Position numbers and translations under genes: made by a program. The notes beneath the pieces are model-generated. The model saw nothing but the letters and a program-made list of their open reading frames with translations. It was not told where the DNA came from and made no database searches. Positions 26,950 to 36,228 of a stretch of DNA of 64,000 nt are shown piece after piece (the stretch's first letter is position 1; each line of letters starts with the position of its first letter). The DNA comes from Paraburkholderia hiiakae (lineage in GTDB: Bacteria > Pseudomonadota > Gammaproteobacteria > Burkholderiales > Burkholderiaceae). The DNA lies in the NCBI RefSeq assembly GCF_904848665.1, contig NZ_CAJHCQ010000004.1, forward strand, positions 186,001 to 250,000. Direction: 5' to 3'.

Positions 26950-27455
26950 GCTCTTTGCGCTAGGTCGTAGCGTGTGGCTACTGGCTGGCCGGAGCGAACA
27001 GGATCGGCGTGACTTGCGGGTGGTCCCGGCACCGTGCGGCTGGCAAGCCAGTTAGCGCGTGGTGGACGGGGAGGCAGGTGCGGCTCCTCCATGAGCGAGA
27101 GGCGATGCCGCCCCGGCGCAGCGGGTTCATATCACGCCTTGCACGCGCGGATTTGCACGGCAAGACGGCCAGCCCGTTCTTATTGTTCTCGTGTTCGAAA
27201 TACGAACACGGTTTCGATTATCGAACGAGGCATTATTCGCTTCATGCGGAGTGGATGTCAAGGCTGCAACATCGCGCAGGTGCAATCTTTTAGCGATAAA
27301 TAAGTGTGAGATCGATTCAGGTTGTAATGAAAATGAAATGGGAAAGAAATTCCGAAAGCGTCACGCAGACTACGTAAAATGCAGAAGCGGAAGCTACTTT
27401 CGCGCGCACGCAGACCCTTCACGAGCTGTAAATCACCACATTCAGGAGACTGAAG
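26950..27455. other. 506-bp divergent gap between atoE and peroxiredoxin
   Basis: No supported gene is present. The notable content is the palindrome pair at 27191-27226, listed separately. The rest is AT-richer sequence that should contain the peroxiredoxin promoter and leader; TTCAGGAGA is its ribosome-binding site. Confidence 0.5.
27191..27226. promoter_or_regulatory. Tandem palindromic operator-like sites
   Basis: GTGTTCGAAATACGAACAC (27191-27209) has 7-bp perfect arms. TTCGATTATCGAA (27213-27225) has 6-bp perfect arms. Their centres are 19 bp apart, about two helical turns. The second resembles the GTTCGATAATCGnAC operators of IclR-family aromatic-pathway regulators such as PcaR and PcaU. 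No IclR gene is in the window, and the gene controlled is not clear. Confidence 0.6.
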
Positions 27456-28112
27456 ATGACGATTCGTCTTGGAGAAGATGCACCGGATTTCACCGCGGAG
27501 ACCACCGAAGGCAAGATTCATTTTCACGAATGGATTGGCGACCATTGGGCCATCCTGTTTTCCCATCCGAAAGACTTCACGCCCGTCTGCACGACGGAAC
27601 TTGGCTACATGGCGAAGCTCAAGCCGGAATTCGACAAGCGCAACACGAAGATCATCGGTCTGAGCATCGACCCCGTGAGTGACCATGAGAAGTGGGTCAA
27701 GGACATCGAGGAAACGCAGGGCAGCGCCGTCAACTATCCGATGATCGGGGATCACGACCTCGCCGTCGCGAAGCTCTACGACATGATCCACCCGCAAGCG
27801 AGCGGCGCGAGCCCGCGCTCGGCCGCCGACAACGCCACGGTGCGCTCGGTGTTCCTCATTGGGCCGGACAAGAAGGTGAAGGCGATGCTCGTCTACCCGA
27901 TGAGTTCGGGCCGCAATTTCGACGAGGTGCTGCGCTTGCTCGATTCGCTACAGCTCACCGCGAAGCACACGGTGGCGACGCCGGTGAACTGGAAGCCGGG
28001 CGACGACGTCATCATCCCGACTTCGGTTTCGGACGATGCGGCGAAGCAGAAGTATCCGCAAGGCTTCAAAACGCTCAAGCCGTATCTGCGCACGGTCGCG
28101 CAGCCGAAGTAA
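27456..28112 (+). CDS. 1-Cys peroxiredoxin (AhpC/TSA, Prx6 type)
   Basis: A 218-residue thiol peroxidase that reduces peroxides in the cytoplasm. The active site is HPKDFTPVCTTELGYMAKL with the peroxidatic Cys at residue 45, the only Cys in the protein, so there is no resolving Cys. The long C-terminal domain (VNWKPGDDVIIPTSVSDDAAKQKYPQGF) is typical of the Prx6 subfamily. The ribosome-binding site is good (CAGGAGA). It is a single gene, convergent with the ABC operon, whose terminator lies just downstream. Confidence 0.93.
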   Translation: MTIRLGEDAPDFTAETTEGKIHFHEWIGDHWAILFSHPKDFTPVCTTELGYMAKLKPEFDKRNTKIIGLSIDPVSDHEKWVKDIEETQGSAVNYPMIGDHDLAVAKLYDMIHPQASGASPRSAADNATVRSVFLIGPDKKVKAMLVYPMSSGRNFDEVLRLLDSLQLTAKHTVATPVNWKPGDDVIIPTSVSDDAAKQKYPQGFKTLKPYLRTVAQPK

Positions 28113-28125
28113 CGTTTCGGGCTGC

Positions 28126-28158
28126 AAAAAAAACGCGGCGCACTGGCAGTGCGCCGCG
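28126..28158 (-). terminator. Rho-independent terminator of the ABC transporter operon
   Basis: A perfect 12-bp palindromic stem, CGCGGCGCACTG/CAGTGCGCCGCG (28134-28145 with 28147-28158), is followed on the minus strand by eight T residues. It lies 59 bp past the permease stop. Confidence 0.92.
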
Positions 28159-28216
28159 GACCACGGGCCGGGGAGGCTTGTGCCTCACACGGCCCGGACA
28201 GGGGAAACCGGCTGGA

Positions 28217-29086
28217 TCAGTTCGAAGGCGTGGGACGCCACTTGAGCAAACGATGCTCGAGTGCGGTGAGCAAATAGTCGGCGGCGAGCGCGACCACGGC
28301 GAGCACGATCATTGCGGCGAACACGCCGCTCGCGTTGAACGCGCCCTGCGCCGTCGAGATCAGCAGACCAATGCCTTGCTTCGAGCCGAGGAATTCGCCC
28401 ACCACGGCGCCGACCAGCGCGAAGCCGAAGCTCACGTGCAGGCTCGCGAGAATCCACGAAAGCGCCGAGGGAATCACGACCGAGGTCGTCACCTGGCGGC
28501 GCGACGCGCCGAGAATCTGCGCATTGGCGATCATGTAGCGGTCGGCCTCGCGCACGCCCTGGAACGCATTGGCGAACACCACGAAGAACACCATGACCAC
28601 GGCAAGCGCCACCTTCGACGCCATGCCGAGACCCAGCGCGATCACGAACACCGAGCCGAGCACCACGCGCGGAATCGAGTTGGCGATCTTGATGTAGAGG
28701 CTGAACACGTCGGAGAGCAGCTTGTTGCGGCCGAGCACGATGCCGCAGAACACGCCGGCCACCGAGCCGATGATGAAGCCGAGCCCCGTTTCTTCCAGCG
28801 TGACCCAGACCTGCGTGAGCAGCGGACCCTGCGAGGTGCCGTTCACGAACCAGTCGATGATCTGATCGAAAATGGCCGTGGGCATCGAGAAGAAGAACGG
28901 ATCGATCCATTTGAGGCGCGCGGCGAGTTCCCAGCCGCCGAGCACGACGACGAGCACGAGAATGCGCAGCGAAATGACGAGCACGTGGCGCTGACGAATG
29001 CGCTTTTGCGCGGCGCGCTCGACGGCGTCGAGCGAGGCGGTATCGAGGCCTTGCGGCAGGGTTTGTTGCGGGGTGGACATATTCAA
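28217..29086 (-). CDS. ABC transporter permease (SsuC/TauC type)
   Basis: A 289-residue inner-membrane permease of the nitrate/sulfonate/taurine/pyrimidine-precursor ABC class, about six helices. The EAA-loop region is visible near residues 190-210 (VREADRYMIANAQILGASRRQVTTSVVIPSAL). It is the last gene of an operon with the ATPase (12 bp apart) and the substrate-binding protein upstream. The family does not reveal the substrate. Confidence 0.9.
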   Translation of the reverse strand: MNMSTPQQTLPQGLDTASLDAVERAAQKRIRQRHVLVISLRILVLVVVLGGWELAARLKWIDPFFFSMPTAIFDQIIDWFVNGTSQGPLLTQVWVTLEETGLGFIIGSVAGVFCGIVLGRNKLLSDVFSLYIKIANSIPRVVLGSVFVIALGLGMASKVALAVVMVFFVVFANAFQGVREADRYMIANAQILGASRRQVTTSVVIPSALSWILASLHVSFGFALVGAVVGEFLGSKQGIGLLISTAQGAFNASGVFAAMIVLAVVALAADYLLTALEHRLLKWRPTPSN

Positions 29087-29098
29087 CGGCTCCGGTTG

Positions 29099-29893
29099 TC
29101 AGGCGATCTGCACTTCTTCGCGCAGGTCGTGCCAGATCTGGCGCGACAGTTCGACGAAGTGCGGCGCGTAGCGGATTTCGGACGTCACGCGCGGACGCGG
29201 CAGATCGATCTCGTAGACCTTCTTGAGCGTGGCCGGGCGCGCGGTGAGCACGAACACGCGGTCGGCGAGCGCAATGGCTTCTTCCAGGTCGTGCGTGACG
29301 AATACCACCGACCCGGTGCCGCCCCACAGTTGCAGCAGCTCGTCTTGCATGAGCGTGCGCGTTTGCATGTCGAGCGCCGAGAACGGCTCGTCCATCAGCA
29401 GGATTTCGGGCTTGTTGATGAAGGTCTGCGCAAGCGCCACGCGCTTTCTCATGCCGCCCGAAAGCTGATGCGGATAATGCTTGCCGAAGTTCGCGAGGCC
29501 CACGCGGCGCAGCCATTCGTTGGCTTCGTCGTAGGCCGCCGACTTCGAGCGGCCGCGATAGAGCGGACCGGCCGCCACGTTGTCGAGCACCGAGCGCCAC
29601 GGGAACACGGCGTCGGCCTGGAACACGAAGCCGATGCGCGGATTGATGCCGTTCACGGGCGCGCCCATCACGCGCACTTCGCCCGTGGTGGGTTTGAGCA
29701 GGCCCGTGATCATGCTCAGCGTGGTGGACTTGCCGCAGCCCGTGGGCCCGACGATGGCGACGAACTCGCCGCGCGCGACCGACATGCTGAAGTCGCGCAG
29801 GGCAACGGTCGCTTTGCCGTCCGGTGAAATGAAACGGCACGAAACATTGCGCAGCTCGATGGCCGGCGTGCCTTGCGAATGGGAGGAAGTCAT
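29099..29893 (-). CDS. ABC transporter ATP-binding protein (SsuB/TauB type)
   Basis: A 264-residue ATPase energising the adjacent permease. Walker A GPTGCGKSTT (about residues 50-59), signature LSGGMRKRVALAQ, Walker B ILLMDEPFSALD and the switch His in FVTHDLEEAIALADRV are all present. It sits between the binding-protein and permease genes, with 12 bp to the latter. Confidence 0.93.
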   Translation of the reverse strand: MTSSHSQGTPAIELRNVSCRFISPDGKATVALRDFSMSVARGEFVAIVGPTGCGKSTTLSMITGLLKPTTGEVRVMGAPVNGINPRIGFVFQADAVFPWRSVLDNVAAGPLYRGRSKSAAYDEANEWLRRVGLANFGKHYPHQLSGGMRKRVALAQTFINKPEILLMDEPFSALDMQTRTLMQDELLQLWGGTGSVVFVTHDLEEAIALADRVFVLTARPATLKKVYEIDLPRPRVTSEIRYAPHFVELSRQIWHDLREEVQIA

Positions 29894-29942
29894 TGTTCTC
29901 AGTGGGCTGAACGTGGGGCCGAGGTGAGGCCGACTCGGCGGA

Positions 29943-30962
29943 TTACTTCGACGCCGTGGCAGTCGTCGCCGGCAGATAGTCGTTCGAGTAGGTCTTCGCG
30001 AGGTCGATGTGCTTGCCCTTCACCGAAGGGTTGAACGCCGAAAGCACCTTGAGCACCGTATCCGGGCCGTCTGCGGGCATGCGGCCGTCCTTCGTGAACA
30101 TCGGCAGCGAGGACTTCAGTGCGGCCACATAAAGGTCCTTGTTGTTGCCGTAATAGTCCTTCGGCATTTTCGCGGCGATTTCCTCGGCGCTATGCGTGGC
30201 AATGAAGTTGAGCGTGCGCGAGAACGCGTGCGCGAGCTTCGTCGCGTCGTCCTTGTGCGACTGCGCCCAGGCGCGCTGCACGTAGAAGCTCGACGCGGGG
30301 TAGGTGCCACCGAGCGCCGCGCGCGTGCCTTCGAGCGTGCGCATGTCGACGAGCACCTTGGCGTCGCCGGTTTGCAGCAGACGCGAGACGGTGGGCTCCG
30401 TGGTCATGCCCGCGTCGATACGGTTCTGCTTGATCGCCGCGATGAAGGTGTTGTCCGCGCCCACCGGCAGCAGCGTGTACTGGTTGGACGGCACCCCCGA
30501 GCGCTGCGCGAGGTACTGCGTGAGGAAGCTCGTGGAGGAGCCGAGGCCCGTCACGCCGAGCGTCTTGCCCTTCACGTCGGCCATGCTCTTGAGCGTGCCG
30601 GCCGCCGCATTCGAGACCATTTCCACTTCGCCCGGCACCTGGCCGAACACCACGAGCGTCTGCACTTCCTTGCCCTTGCTCTGCAGGTCGATGGTGTGAT
30701 CGTAGAAGCCCACCACGCCTTGCACCGCGCCCGCGAGCAGTTCGTTCTCCGCGTCCACGCCGGCCGGCTGCGACTGCACCTCGACGTCGAGGCCTTCGTC
30801 CTTGAAGTAGCCGAGTTGTTCGGTCAGTTTGGCGGGGAGATAGATGATCTTGGTTGCGCCGCCAACCATGATCGTGATCTTTTCCGCGTGCGCTGCCGTG
30901 GAGCCGGCGGCAAGGGCGAACGCAACACTCGATACGGCGGCGATCTGGCGCAAGGTGGGCAT
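29943..30962 (-). CDS. ABC transporter substrate-binding protein (NMT1/SsuA-like)
   Basis: A periplasmic binding protein of about 339 residues with a signal peptide cleaved after AHA (near residue 26). The mature part begins EKITIMVGGATKIIYLPAKLTEQLGYFKDEGLDVEV, typical of the NMT1/SsuA/nitrate-binding class. The start is MPTLRQIAAVSSVAF, with AGGAGA upstream; the longer frame adds 11 unlikely residues. It is first in the three-gene ABC operon and divergent from a two-component system 195 bp away. Confidence 0.9.
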   Translation of the reverse strand: MPTLRQIAAVSSVAFALAAGSTAAHAEKITIMVGGATKIIYLPAKLTEQLGYFKDEGLDVEVQSQPAGVDAENELLAGAVQGVVGFYDHTIDLQSKGKEVQTLVVFGQVPGEVEMVSNAAAGTLKSMADVKGKTLGVTGLGSSTSFLTQYLAQRSGVPSNQYTLLPVGADNTFIAAIKQNRIDAGMTTEPTVSRLLQTGDAKVLVDMRTLEGTRAALGGTYPASSFYVQRAWAQSHKDDATKLAHAFSRTLNFIATHSAEEIAAKMPKDYYGNNKDLYVAALKSSLPMFTKDGRMPADGPDTVLKVLSAFNPSVKGKHIDLAKTYSNDYLPATTATASK

Positions 30963-31157
30963 CGTGGAGTCTCCTGAAGGTAGTGCGCCGTGCATGCGGG
31001 CGCTTTTTGGTGGATGGAGCCGATTATAAAAACCGTAAGCCTTCTGCCAGCCTTCTAGCGCCGTGCAAAATCGTCCGTGTTAACCCGCAGGGCGGTGGCG
31101 CGCCGGCAACGGCACAATCGACTCCCCTGAAACCATCGTCCCTTGCCTGCGCCGCCC

Positions 31158-31835
31158 ATGAAGTTGCTGCTGATCGAAGACAATCCCACGCTTGCGCACT
31201 GGCTCGTCAAGACGCTGGAGGAGCAGGCGTTCGCCTTCGACGCCGTGCAGGACGGCGAGGCCGCCGACCAGTTGCTGCAGTCCAATCGCTACGACGTCGT
31301 GCTGCTCGACCTCAACCTGCCGAAGCTCTCGGGCAAGAACGTGCTGCGGCGGCTGCGCCAGCGCGGCGACGCGACGCCCGTCATGGTGCTCACGGCGAGC
31401 GGCTCGATCGACGAAAAGGTGGAACTGCTCGGCGCTGGCGCCGACGACTATCTCGTCAAGCCCTTCGAGGTGCGCGAACTGGTGGCGCGCATCAAGGTGC
31501 TGATTCGCCGGCAAACTCCCGCGCGCGCGAACGAAATCGGCTGCGGGGACCTCGTGTTCGACCTCAACACGCGCCAGTTCACGCTGAAGGGCGCACCGCT
31601 GAACGTCACGCCGCGCGAGCGCACGGTGCTCGAAACGCTGGCGCTGCGCCTCGGTCAGACCGTTTCGAAGGGCGCGCTCGTCGATGCGATCTTCACGCTC
31701 GCCGACGAACCCAGCGAAGACGCCATCGAAATCTACGTCTCGCGGGTGCGCAAGAAGCTCGAAGGCAGCTCGGCTGTGATCGTGACACTGCGGGGCCTCG
31801 GCTATTTGCTGCGCAGAAAGGATGAAACGCTATGA
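31158..31835 (+). CDS. OmpR-family response regulator, TctD-like
   Basis: A protein of about 225 residues. The receiver domain has LLIEDNP, the phospho-acceptor Asp in DVVLLDLNLP (about residue 51) and the conserved Lys in DDYLVKPFE. A C-terminal winged helix follows (TPRERTVLETLALRLGQTVSKGALVDAIF, then IEIYVSRVRKKL). The start is MKLLLIEDN; a start five codons upstream is possible. The kinase gene follows after 18 bp. Divergent placement next to the ABC importer suggests, but does not prove, control of that importer. Confidence 0.9.
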   Translation: MKLLLIEDNPTLAHWLVKTLEEQAFAFDAVQDGEAADQLLQSNRYDVVLLDLNLPKLSGKNVLRRLRQRGDATPVMVLTASGSIDEKVELLGAGADDYLVKPFEVRELVARIKVLIRRQTPARANEIGCGDLVFDLNTRQFTLKGAPLNVTPRERTVLETLALRLGQTVSKGALVDAIFTLADEPSEDAIEIYVSRVRKKLEGSSAVIVTLRGLGYLLRRKDETL

Positions 31836-31853
31836 CGACGAACGCGTGCCGTC

Positions 31854-33263
31854 ATGACGGGTAGCCTGCGGATTCGCCTGCTGTGGTGGATGCTCGTGCC
31901 GCTCGCGCTCTACGTGAGCTTCACGGCGACTTCCGAGTATCGCGCCGCGCGCCATACCGCCGATCTCGTGCAGGACGGCCGGCTGCTTTCGTCCGCGCGC
32001 ATGATCGCCGGTTCCGTGCAATGGGCCGATGGCGCGCTGCGCGCCGACGTGCCGCCCGCAGCGCTCGAACTTTTCGCCTCGCCGCAGCAGGATCAGGTGT
32101 TCTACAACGTGCGCGTGGAGGGCGGTTCGCTGCTCGCGGGCATGCCCGATTTTCCGCACGCGGCTTCGCCGCCCGCCGTCGATTCGCCCGTGTCGTACGA
32201 CGCCGGGCTGCGCGGCCAGGCCGTGCGCGCCGTGAGCGTGGTGCGCTCCATGTACGATAACGGCCGCATCTGGCGCGTGCGCGTATCGGTTGGCAAGACC
32301 GAGCGCTCGCGCGACGCGATGGTGGAGGCGTTGTGGCGTCCCCAGCTTTATCGCCAGATCGGCATGGTCATGCTGGCGGTGGCGCTTGCCTGCATCGGTC
32401 TCACGTTCGAGCTGCGCCCGCTCATGAAGCTCAAGAACGACGTGGCCGACCGCGATCCTTCGCACCTCGAACCGATTCGCGCAGAAGGGCTGCATGTCGA
32501 ACTGCGGCCCGTTGTGGACGCAATCAATCAATGCATTGCGCGCCTCTCCGCGCAGACGGCGGCGCAGCGCCGTTTCATTGCCGACGCCGCGCACCAGCTG
32601 CGCACGCCGCTCACGCTGCTGGGTACGCAATTGCAATACGCGCGTCAGCAAAAAGCCGTCGATCCCGCGCTCGACGAAGTGCTGGCGGCCATGCATGTGA
32701 GCAACCGCTCGATGGTCGCGCTCACGAACCAGTTGCTGCTGCTCGCGCAGGCCGAAGCGCTGGACCCCGCGCAATTACCGGCCGCGCCCGTCGACATGGC
32801 GCAACTCGTGCGCGAAGTGGTCGAGGCGCTCGCGCTGCTCGCGCAGACGCGCGGCATCGATCTCGGCGCGGAGCTGCCGGGGCAGGCGGGCGAGGCGGTC
32901 GTGCAGGGGCATCGAGAGCTACTGCGCGCAATGGTCAGCAATCTCGTGGATAACGCGCTGCGCTACACGCCGGCTGGCGGGCACGTGACGGTGGCGGTGC
33001 GCGCGAGCGGCGAGACGGTCTCGCTCGACGTGCTCGACGACGGCCACGGCATTCCCGCGGAAGCGCGTGCACGCGTGTTCGAGCCTTTTTTCCGGGCTGC
33101 TGTACAGACGGAGGGCACCGGCCTCGGTCTTGCGATCGTGCGCGAGATCGCGCAGTCGCATCGCGGCGCGGTGAGCCTGAGTCCGGGTGCGGACGGGCGG
33201 GGCGTGCGCGCCTGCGTCGTGCTCGCGCGCTGGCAGCCCGCGCTAGCGGCCGTGGCTGCATAG
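31854..33263 (+). CDS. Sensor histidine kinase, TctE-like
   Basis: A 469-residue membrane kinase. TM1 lies near residues 6-26 and TM2 near 165-185, flanking a periplasmic sensor domain of about 140 residues. Then come the H-box RRFIADAAHQLRTPLTLLGTQ (phospho-His near residue 244), N-box NLVDNALRYTPAGG, G1 VLDDGHGIP and G2 GTGLGLAIV. The 2CSK_N-type sensor is common in tricarboxylate-sensing kinases. It pairs with the upstream response regulator; the signal is unknown. Confidence 0.9.
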   Translation: MTGSLRIRLLWWMLVPLALYVSFTATSEYRAARHTADLVQDGRLLSSARMIAGSVQWADGALRADVPPAALELFASPQQDQVFYNVRVEGGSLLAGMPDFPHAASPPAVDSPVSYDAGLRGQAVRAVSVVRSMYDNGRIWRVRVSVGKTERSRDAMVEALWRPQLYRQIGMVMLAVALACIGLTFELRPLMKLKNDVADRDPSHLEPIRAEGLHVELRPVVDAINQCIARLSAQTAAQRRFIADAAHQLRTPLTLLGTQLQYARQQKAVDPALDEVLAAMHVSNRSMVALTNQLLLLAQAEALDPAQLPAAPVDMAQLVREVVEALALLAQTRGIDLGAELPGQAGEAVVQGHRELLRAMVSNLVDNALRYTPAGGHVTVAVRASGETVSLDVLDDGHGIPAEARARVFEPFFRAAVQTEGTGLGLAIVREIAQSHRGAVSLSPGADGRGVRACVVLARWQPALAAVAA

Positions 33264-33421
33264 GAGCCGGCGCGGCGATTCGAGGCGATGCCTTGCTGCC
33301 TCGCAACCGTACGCGACCACGCTTTAAGGGGCGGTACAATGTGGCCGCCTGATGCCACTCCGCCGCGTCGCGCCATGCAGGATCGCTCCGGCGACTACCC
33401 GTTCATTCGAAGATCGAGACC

Positions 33422-34135
33422 ATGCAAAAGAAGACGGTCCGTAGTGCCCCGTTGCCCGCCTATGAGCAGATCAAGCGCCATGTGCTCGCGCAGATCGAAA
33501 GCGGCGCCTTGCGGCCCGGCGACGTGGTGCCTTCCGAAACGGAACTGGTGAAAGAGTTCGGCGTGGCGCGCATGACAGTGTCGCGCGCGCTGCGCGAATT
33601 GATGGCCGAAGGCGTGCTGAACCGCGTGCGCGGCTCGGGCACTTACGTGGCGCCGCGCCAGTACGAATCGACGGTGCTGCAGATCCGCAATATCGCCGAC
33701 GAAATCGCGGCGCGCGGCCATCGGCATGCGGCGCGCGTGTTAGGGCTGGAGTCGAGCGACGATCCGAACGCGATTGCCGCGCTCGAACTCGACGCCGGGC
33801 CGGTGTTCCACTCGCGCATCGTGCACAGCGAGGAGGGCGAGCCGATCCAGTACGAAGACCGCTACGTGAATCCCGAGGTATTCCCCGACTATCTGGCCCA
33901 GGACTTCACCGTCGAAACGCCGAACCACTACATGGTGCGCCTCGCGCCGATCCAGCGCGCCGAGTTCCGCATCTACGCGCAGAAGCCCGACGCGCGCGTG
34001 CGGCAGCATCTGGAGATGGAAATCGGCGAGCCTTGCCTGCTGTTGCTGCGGCGCACCTGGGTGGGCCGGCACGTGGCGACCTCAGTGCGCTTGTGGCATC
34101 CGGCTTCGCGGTTTCATCTAGCGGGTACGGTTTGA
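33422..34135 (+). CDS. hutC: Histidine utilization repressor (GntR/UTRA)
   Basis: A 237-residue GntR-family repressor of the HutC subfamily. The N-terminal winged helix (about residues 10-75, LRPGDVVPSETELVKEFGVARMTVSRALREL) is followed by a UTRA domain (about 95-232) that in HutC binds urocanate as inducer. It lies upstream of hutUDIFG on the same strand. A palindrome matching known HutC sites is found before hutU, and a 12/14 match before the NCS1 permease. No such site was found before hutC itself. Confidence 0.93.
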   Translation: MQKKTVRSAPLPAYEQIKRHVLAQIESGALRPGDVVPSETELVKEFGVARMTVSRALRELMAEGVLNRVRGSGTYVAPRQYESTVLQIRNIADEIAARGHRHAARVLGLESSDDPNAIAALELDAGPVFHSRIVHSEEGEPIQYEDRYVNPEVFPDYLAQDFTVETPNHYMVRLAPIQRAEFRIYAQKPDARVRQHLEMEIGEPCLLLLRRTWVGRHVATSVRLWHPASRFHLAGTV

Positions 34136-34539
34136 GGACGTTCGTTCCCCGCATTGCATATCCTGCCGTTCGCCGGCCGCTGAAACGCGCTTTGCTGCTT
34201 AAGGCGTAGCGCCTCAGTCCTCTCAAGCCTGCTTTCCTCGAACCGCCTTGTCGTCCGCGCGGGCCGCCCGGTCGCGCCGATACGCGTTGCGCCGCCGCCC
34301 GGCGTCTGCTGTCGTCTTGTCTAGCCAACGATCTTCGCAATCCACTTACGGTTTATCGCGCCGAATCGGGAATTTCGCGCAAATACGCCAGGGTAACTAC
34401 TAACCCACGTTTGCTCAAAACGAGTTGTATATACAACTTGACGGCGTTAGACTTAACGCACGTTGCAGCGCTCGTTGCACCTTCCGCGGGCGCAGCCTTT
34501 CAGCTTGCTATCCAGACTCGACGGACTCGAACAAACGCC
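34136..34539. promoter_or_regulatory. hutC-hutU intergenic region
   Basis: A 404-bp gene-free region. hutH, often found in this neighbourhood in other hut clusters, is not here. It contains the HutC operator at 34424-34437 and should hold the hutU promoter. Confidence 0.6.
34424..34437. promoter_or_regulatory. HutC operator upstream of hutU
   Basis: GTTGTATATACAAC is a perfect 14-bp palindrome 102 bp before the hutU ATG. It contains TGTATATACA, the core of HutC sites described in pseudomonads. Confidence 0.82.
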
Positions 34540-36228
34540 ATGAACCACCCGAACTTCACCGACCCCCGCCTCGACCCGACCCGCACGATCCGCGCGCCGC
34601 GCGGTGCGCAGAAGGTTTGCAAGACCTGGATTGCGGAAGCCGCCTACCGGATGATCCAGAATAATCTGGACCCCGAAGTCGCCGAGCACCCGCATGCGCT
34701 CGTGGTGTACGGCGGCATTGGCCGCGCCGCGCGCAACTGGGAGTGCTTCGACCAGATCCTCGCCTCGCTCAAGGACCTGAACGAAGACGAAACGCTGCTG
34801 ATCCAGTCGGGCAAGCCGGTGGGCGTGTTCCGCACGCACGCCGACGCGCCGCGCGTGCTGCTCGCAAACTCGAACCTCGTGCCGCACTGGGCCACGTGGG
34901 AACACTTTCACGAACTGGACCGCAAGGGCCTCATGATGTACGGCCAGATGACGGCGGGCAGCTGGATCTATATCGGCTCGCAGGGCATCGTGCAGGGCAC
35001 CTACGAGACGTTCTATTCGGTCGCGAACCAGCACTTCAACGGCGACCCCAAGGGCCGCTGGATTCTCACGGGCGGTCTTGGCGGCATGGGCGGCGCACAG
35101 CCGCTCGCGGCGACGATGGCGGGCTTCTCGATGATCGCGGTGGAGTGCGATGAAACGCGCATCGACTTCCGCCTGAAGACGCGCTACGTGGACCGCAAGG
35201 CCAAAACCATCGACGAGGCGCTCGCCATCGTCGAGGAAGCGAAGCGCACGGGCAAGCCGGTTTCGGTGGGCCTGCTCGGCAACGCCGCCGACGTGTTCGC
35301 CGACTTCGTGAAGCGTGGCATCACCCCCGACTGCGTGACGGACCAGACGAGCGCGCACGACCCGATCAACGGCTATCTGCCGCAGGGCTGGTCGGTGGAG
35401 CAGTGGCGCGAGGCACAGAAGGTTGCGCCCGAAACCATCGTGAAGGTCGCGAAGGAATCGATGGCTCATCAGGTGCGCGCAATGCTTACGCTGCAGGAGC
35501 GCGGCGCGGCCACGCTCGACTACGGCAACAACATCCGCCAGATGGCGCTGGAAATGGGCGTGGAAAACGCGTTCGATTTCCCGGGCTTCGTGCCGGCGTA
35601 TATCCGCCCGCTGTTCTGCGAAGGCAAGGGCCCGTTCCGCTGGGTGGCGCTCTCGGGCGATCCTGAGGATATCTACAAGACCGACGCCAAGGTCAAGGAG
35701 CTGATCCCTGACGATCCGCATCTGCACAACTGGCTCGACATGGCGCGTGAGCGCATCGCGTTTCAGGGTCTGCCGGCGCGCATCTGCTGGGTGGGCGTGA
35801 AGGATCGCTACCGCCTCGGTCAGGCGTTCAACGAAATGGTCAGGAACGGCGAGCTGAAGGCGCCGATCGTGATCGGCCGCGACCACCTCGATACCGGTTC
35901 GGTGGCGAGCCCGAACCGCGAAACGGAATCGATGAAGGACGGTTCGGACGCCGTGAGCGACTGGCCGCTGCTCAACGCACTGCTGAACACGGCAGGCGGC
36001 GCGTCGTGGGTCTCGCTGCACCACGGCGGCGGCGTGGGCATGGGCTTCTCGCAGCACTCGGGCGTGGTGATCGTGGCGGACGGCACGCAGGCGGCTCACG
36101 AACGGCTTGGCCGCGTGCTGCACAACGATCCGGCCACGGGCGTGATGCGCCACGCGGACGCCGGCTACGAACTCGCGCAGCAAACCGCGCGCGAGGCAGG
36201 CCTCAAGCTGCCGATGCTCGGCCGATGA
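34540..36228 (+). CDS. hutU: Urocanate hydratase
   Basis: A 562-residue cytoplasmic enzyme that hydrates urocanate to imidazolonepropionate using tightly bound NAD. Visible features are [13 protein letters not shown], the NAD-binding [19 protein letters not shown], and the C-terminal catalytic region [26 protein letters not shown], with the conserved Cys. The start [22 protein letters not shown] is the usual one for the family. Its stop overlaps the hutD start (ATGA), indicating coupling. Confidence 0.96.
   Translation: MNHPNFTDPRLDPTRTIRAPRGAQKVCKTWIAEAAYRMIQNNLDPEVAEHPHALVVYGGIGRAARNWECFDQILASLKDLNEDETLLIQSGKPVGVFRTHADAPRVLLANSNLVPHWATWEHFHELDRKGLMMYGQMTAGSWIYIGSQGIVQGTYETFYSVANQHFNGDPKGRWILTGGLGGMGGAQPLAATMAGFSMIAVECDETRIDFRLKTRYVDRKAKTIDEALAIVEEAKRTGKPVSVGLLGNAADVFADFVKRGITPDCVTDQTSAHDPINGYLPQGWSVEQWREAQKVAPETIVKVAKESMAHQVRAMLTLQERGAATLDYGNNIRQMALEMGVENAFDFPGFVPAYIRPLFCEGKGPFRWVALSGDPEDIYKTDAKVKELIPDDPHLHNWLDMARERIAFQGLPARICWVGVKDRYRLGQAFNEMVRNGELKAPIVIGRDHLDTGSVASPNRETESMKDGSDAVSDWPLLNALLNTAGGASWVSLHHGGGVGMGFSQHSGVVIVADGTQAAHERLGRVLHNDPATGVMRHADAGYELAQQTAREAGLKLPMLGR

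Noticed and set aside
27692..29827. 711-codon plus-strand frame opposite the ABC operon
   Set aside because: It is antisense to the permease and ATPase genes and has an Arg/Glu/His-rich, domain-free translation.
34424..34437. Palindrome considered as a lux-box or LysR site
   Set aside because: The TGTATATACA core and its place between hutC and hutU fit HutC much better.
33264..34539. Search for hutH around hutC
   Set aside because: No frame of suitable length or with the ASG catalytic motif of histidine ammonia-lyase is present there.
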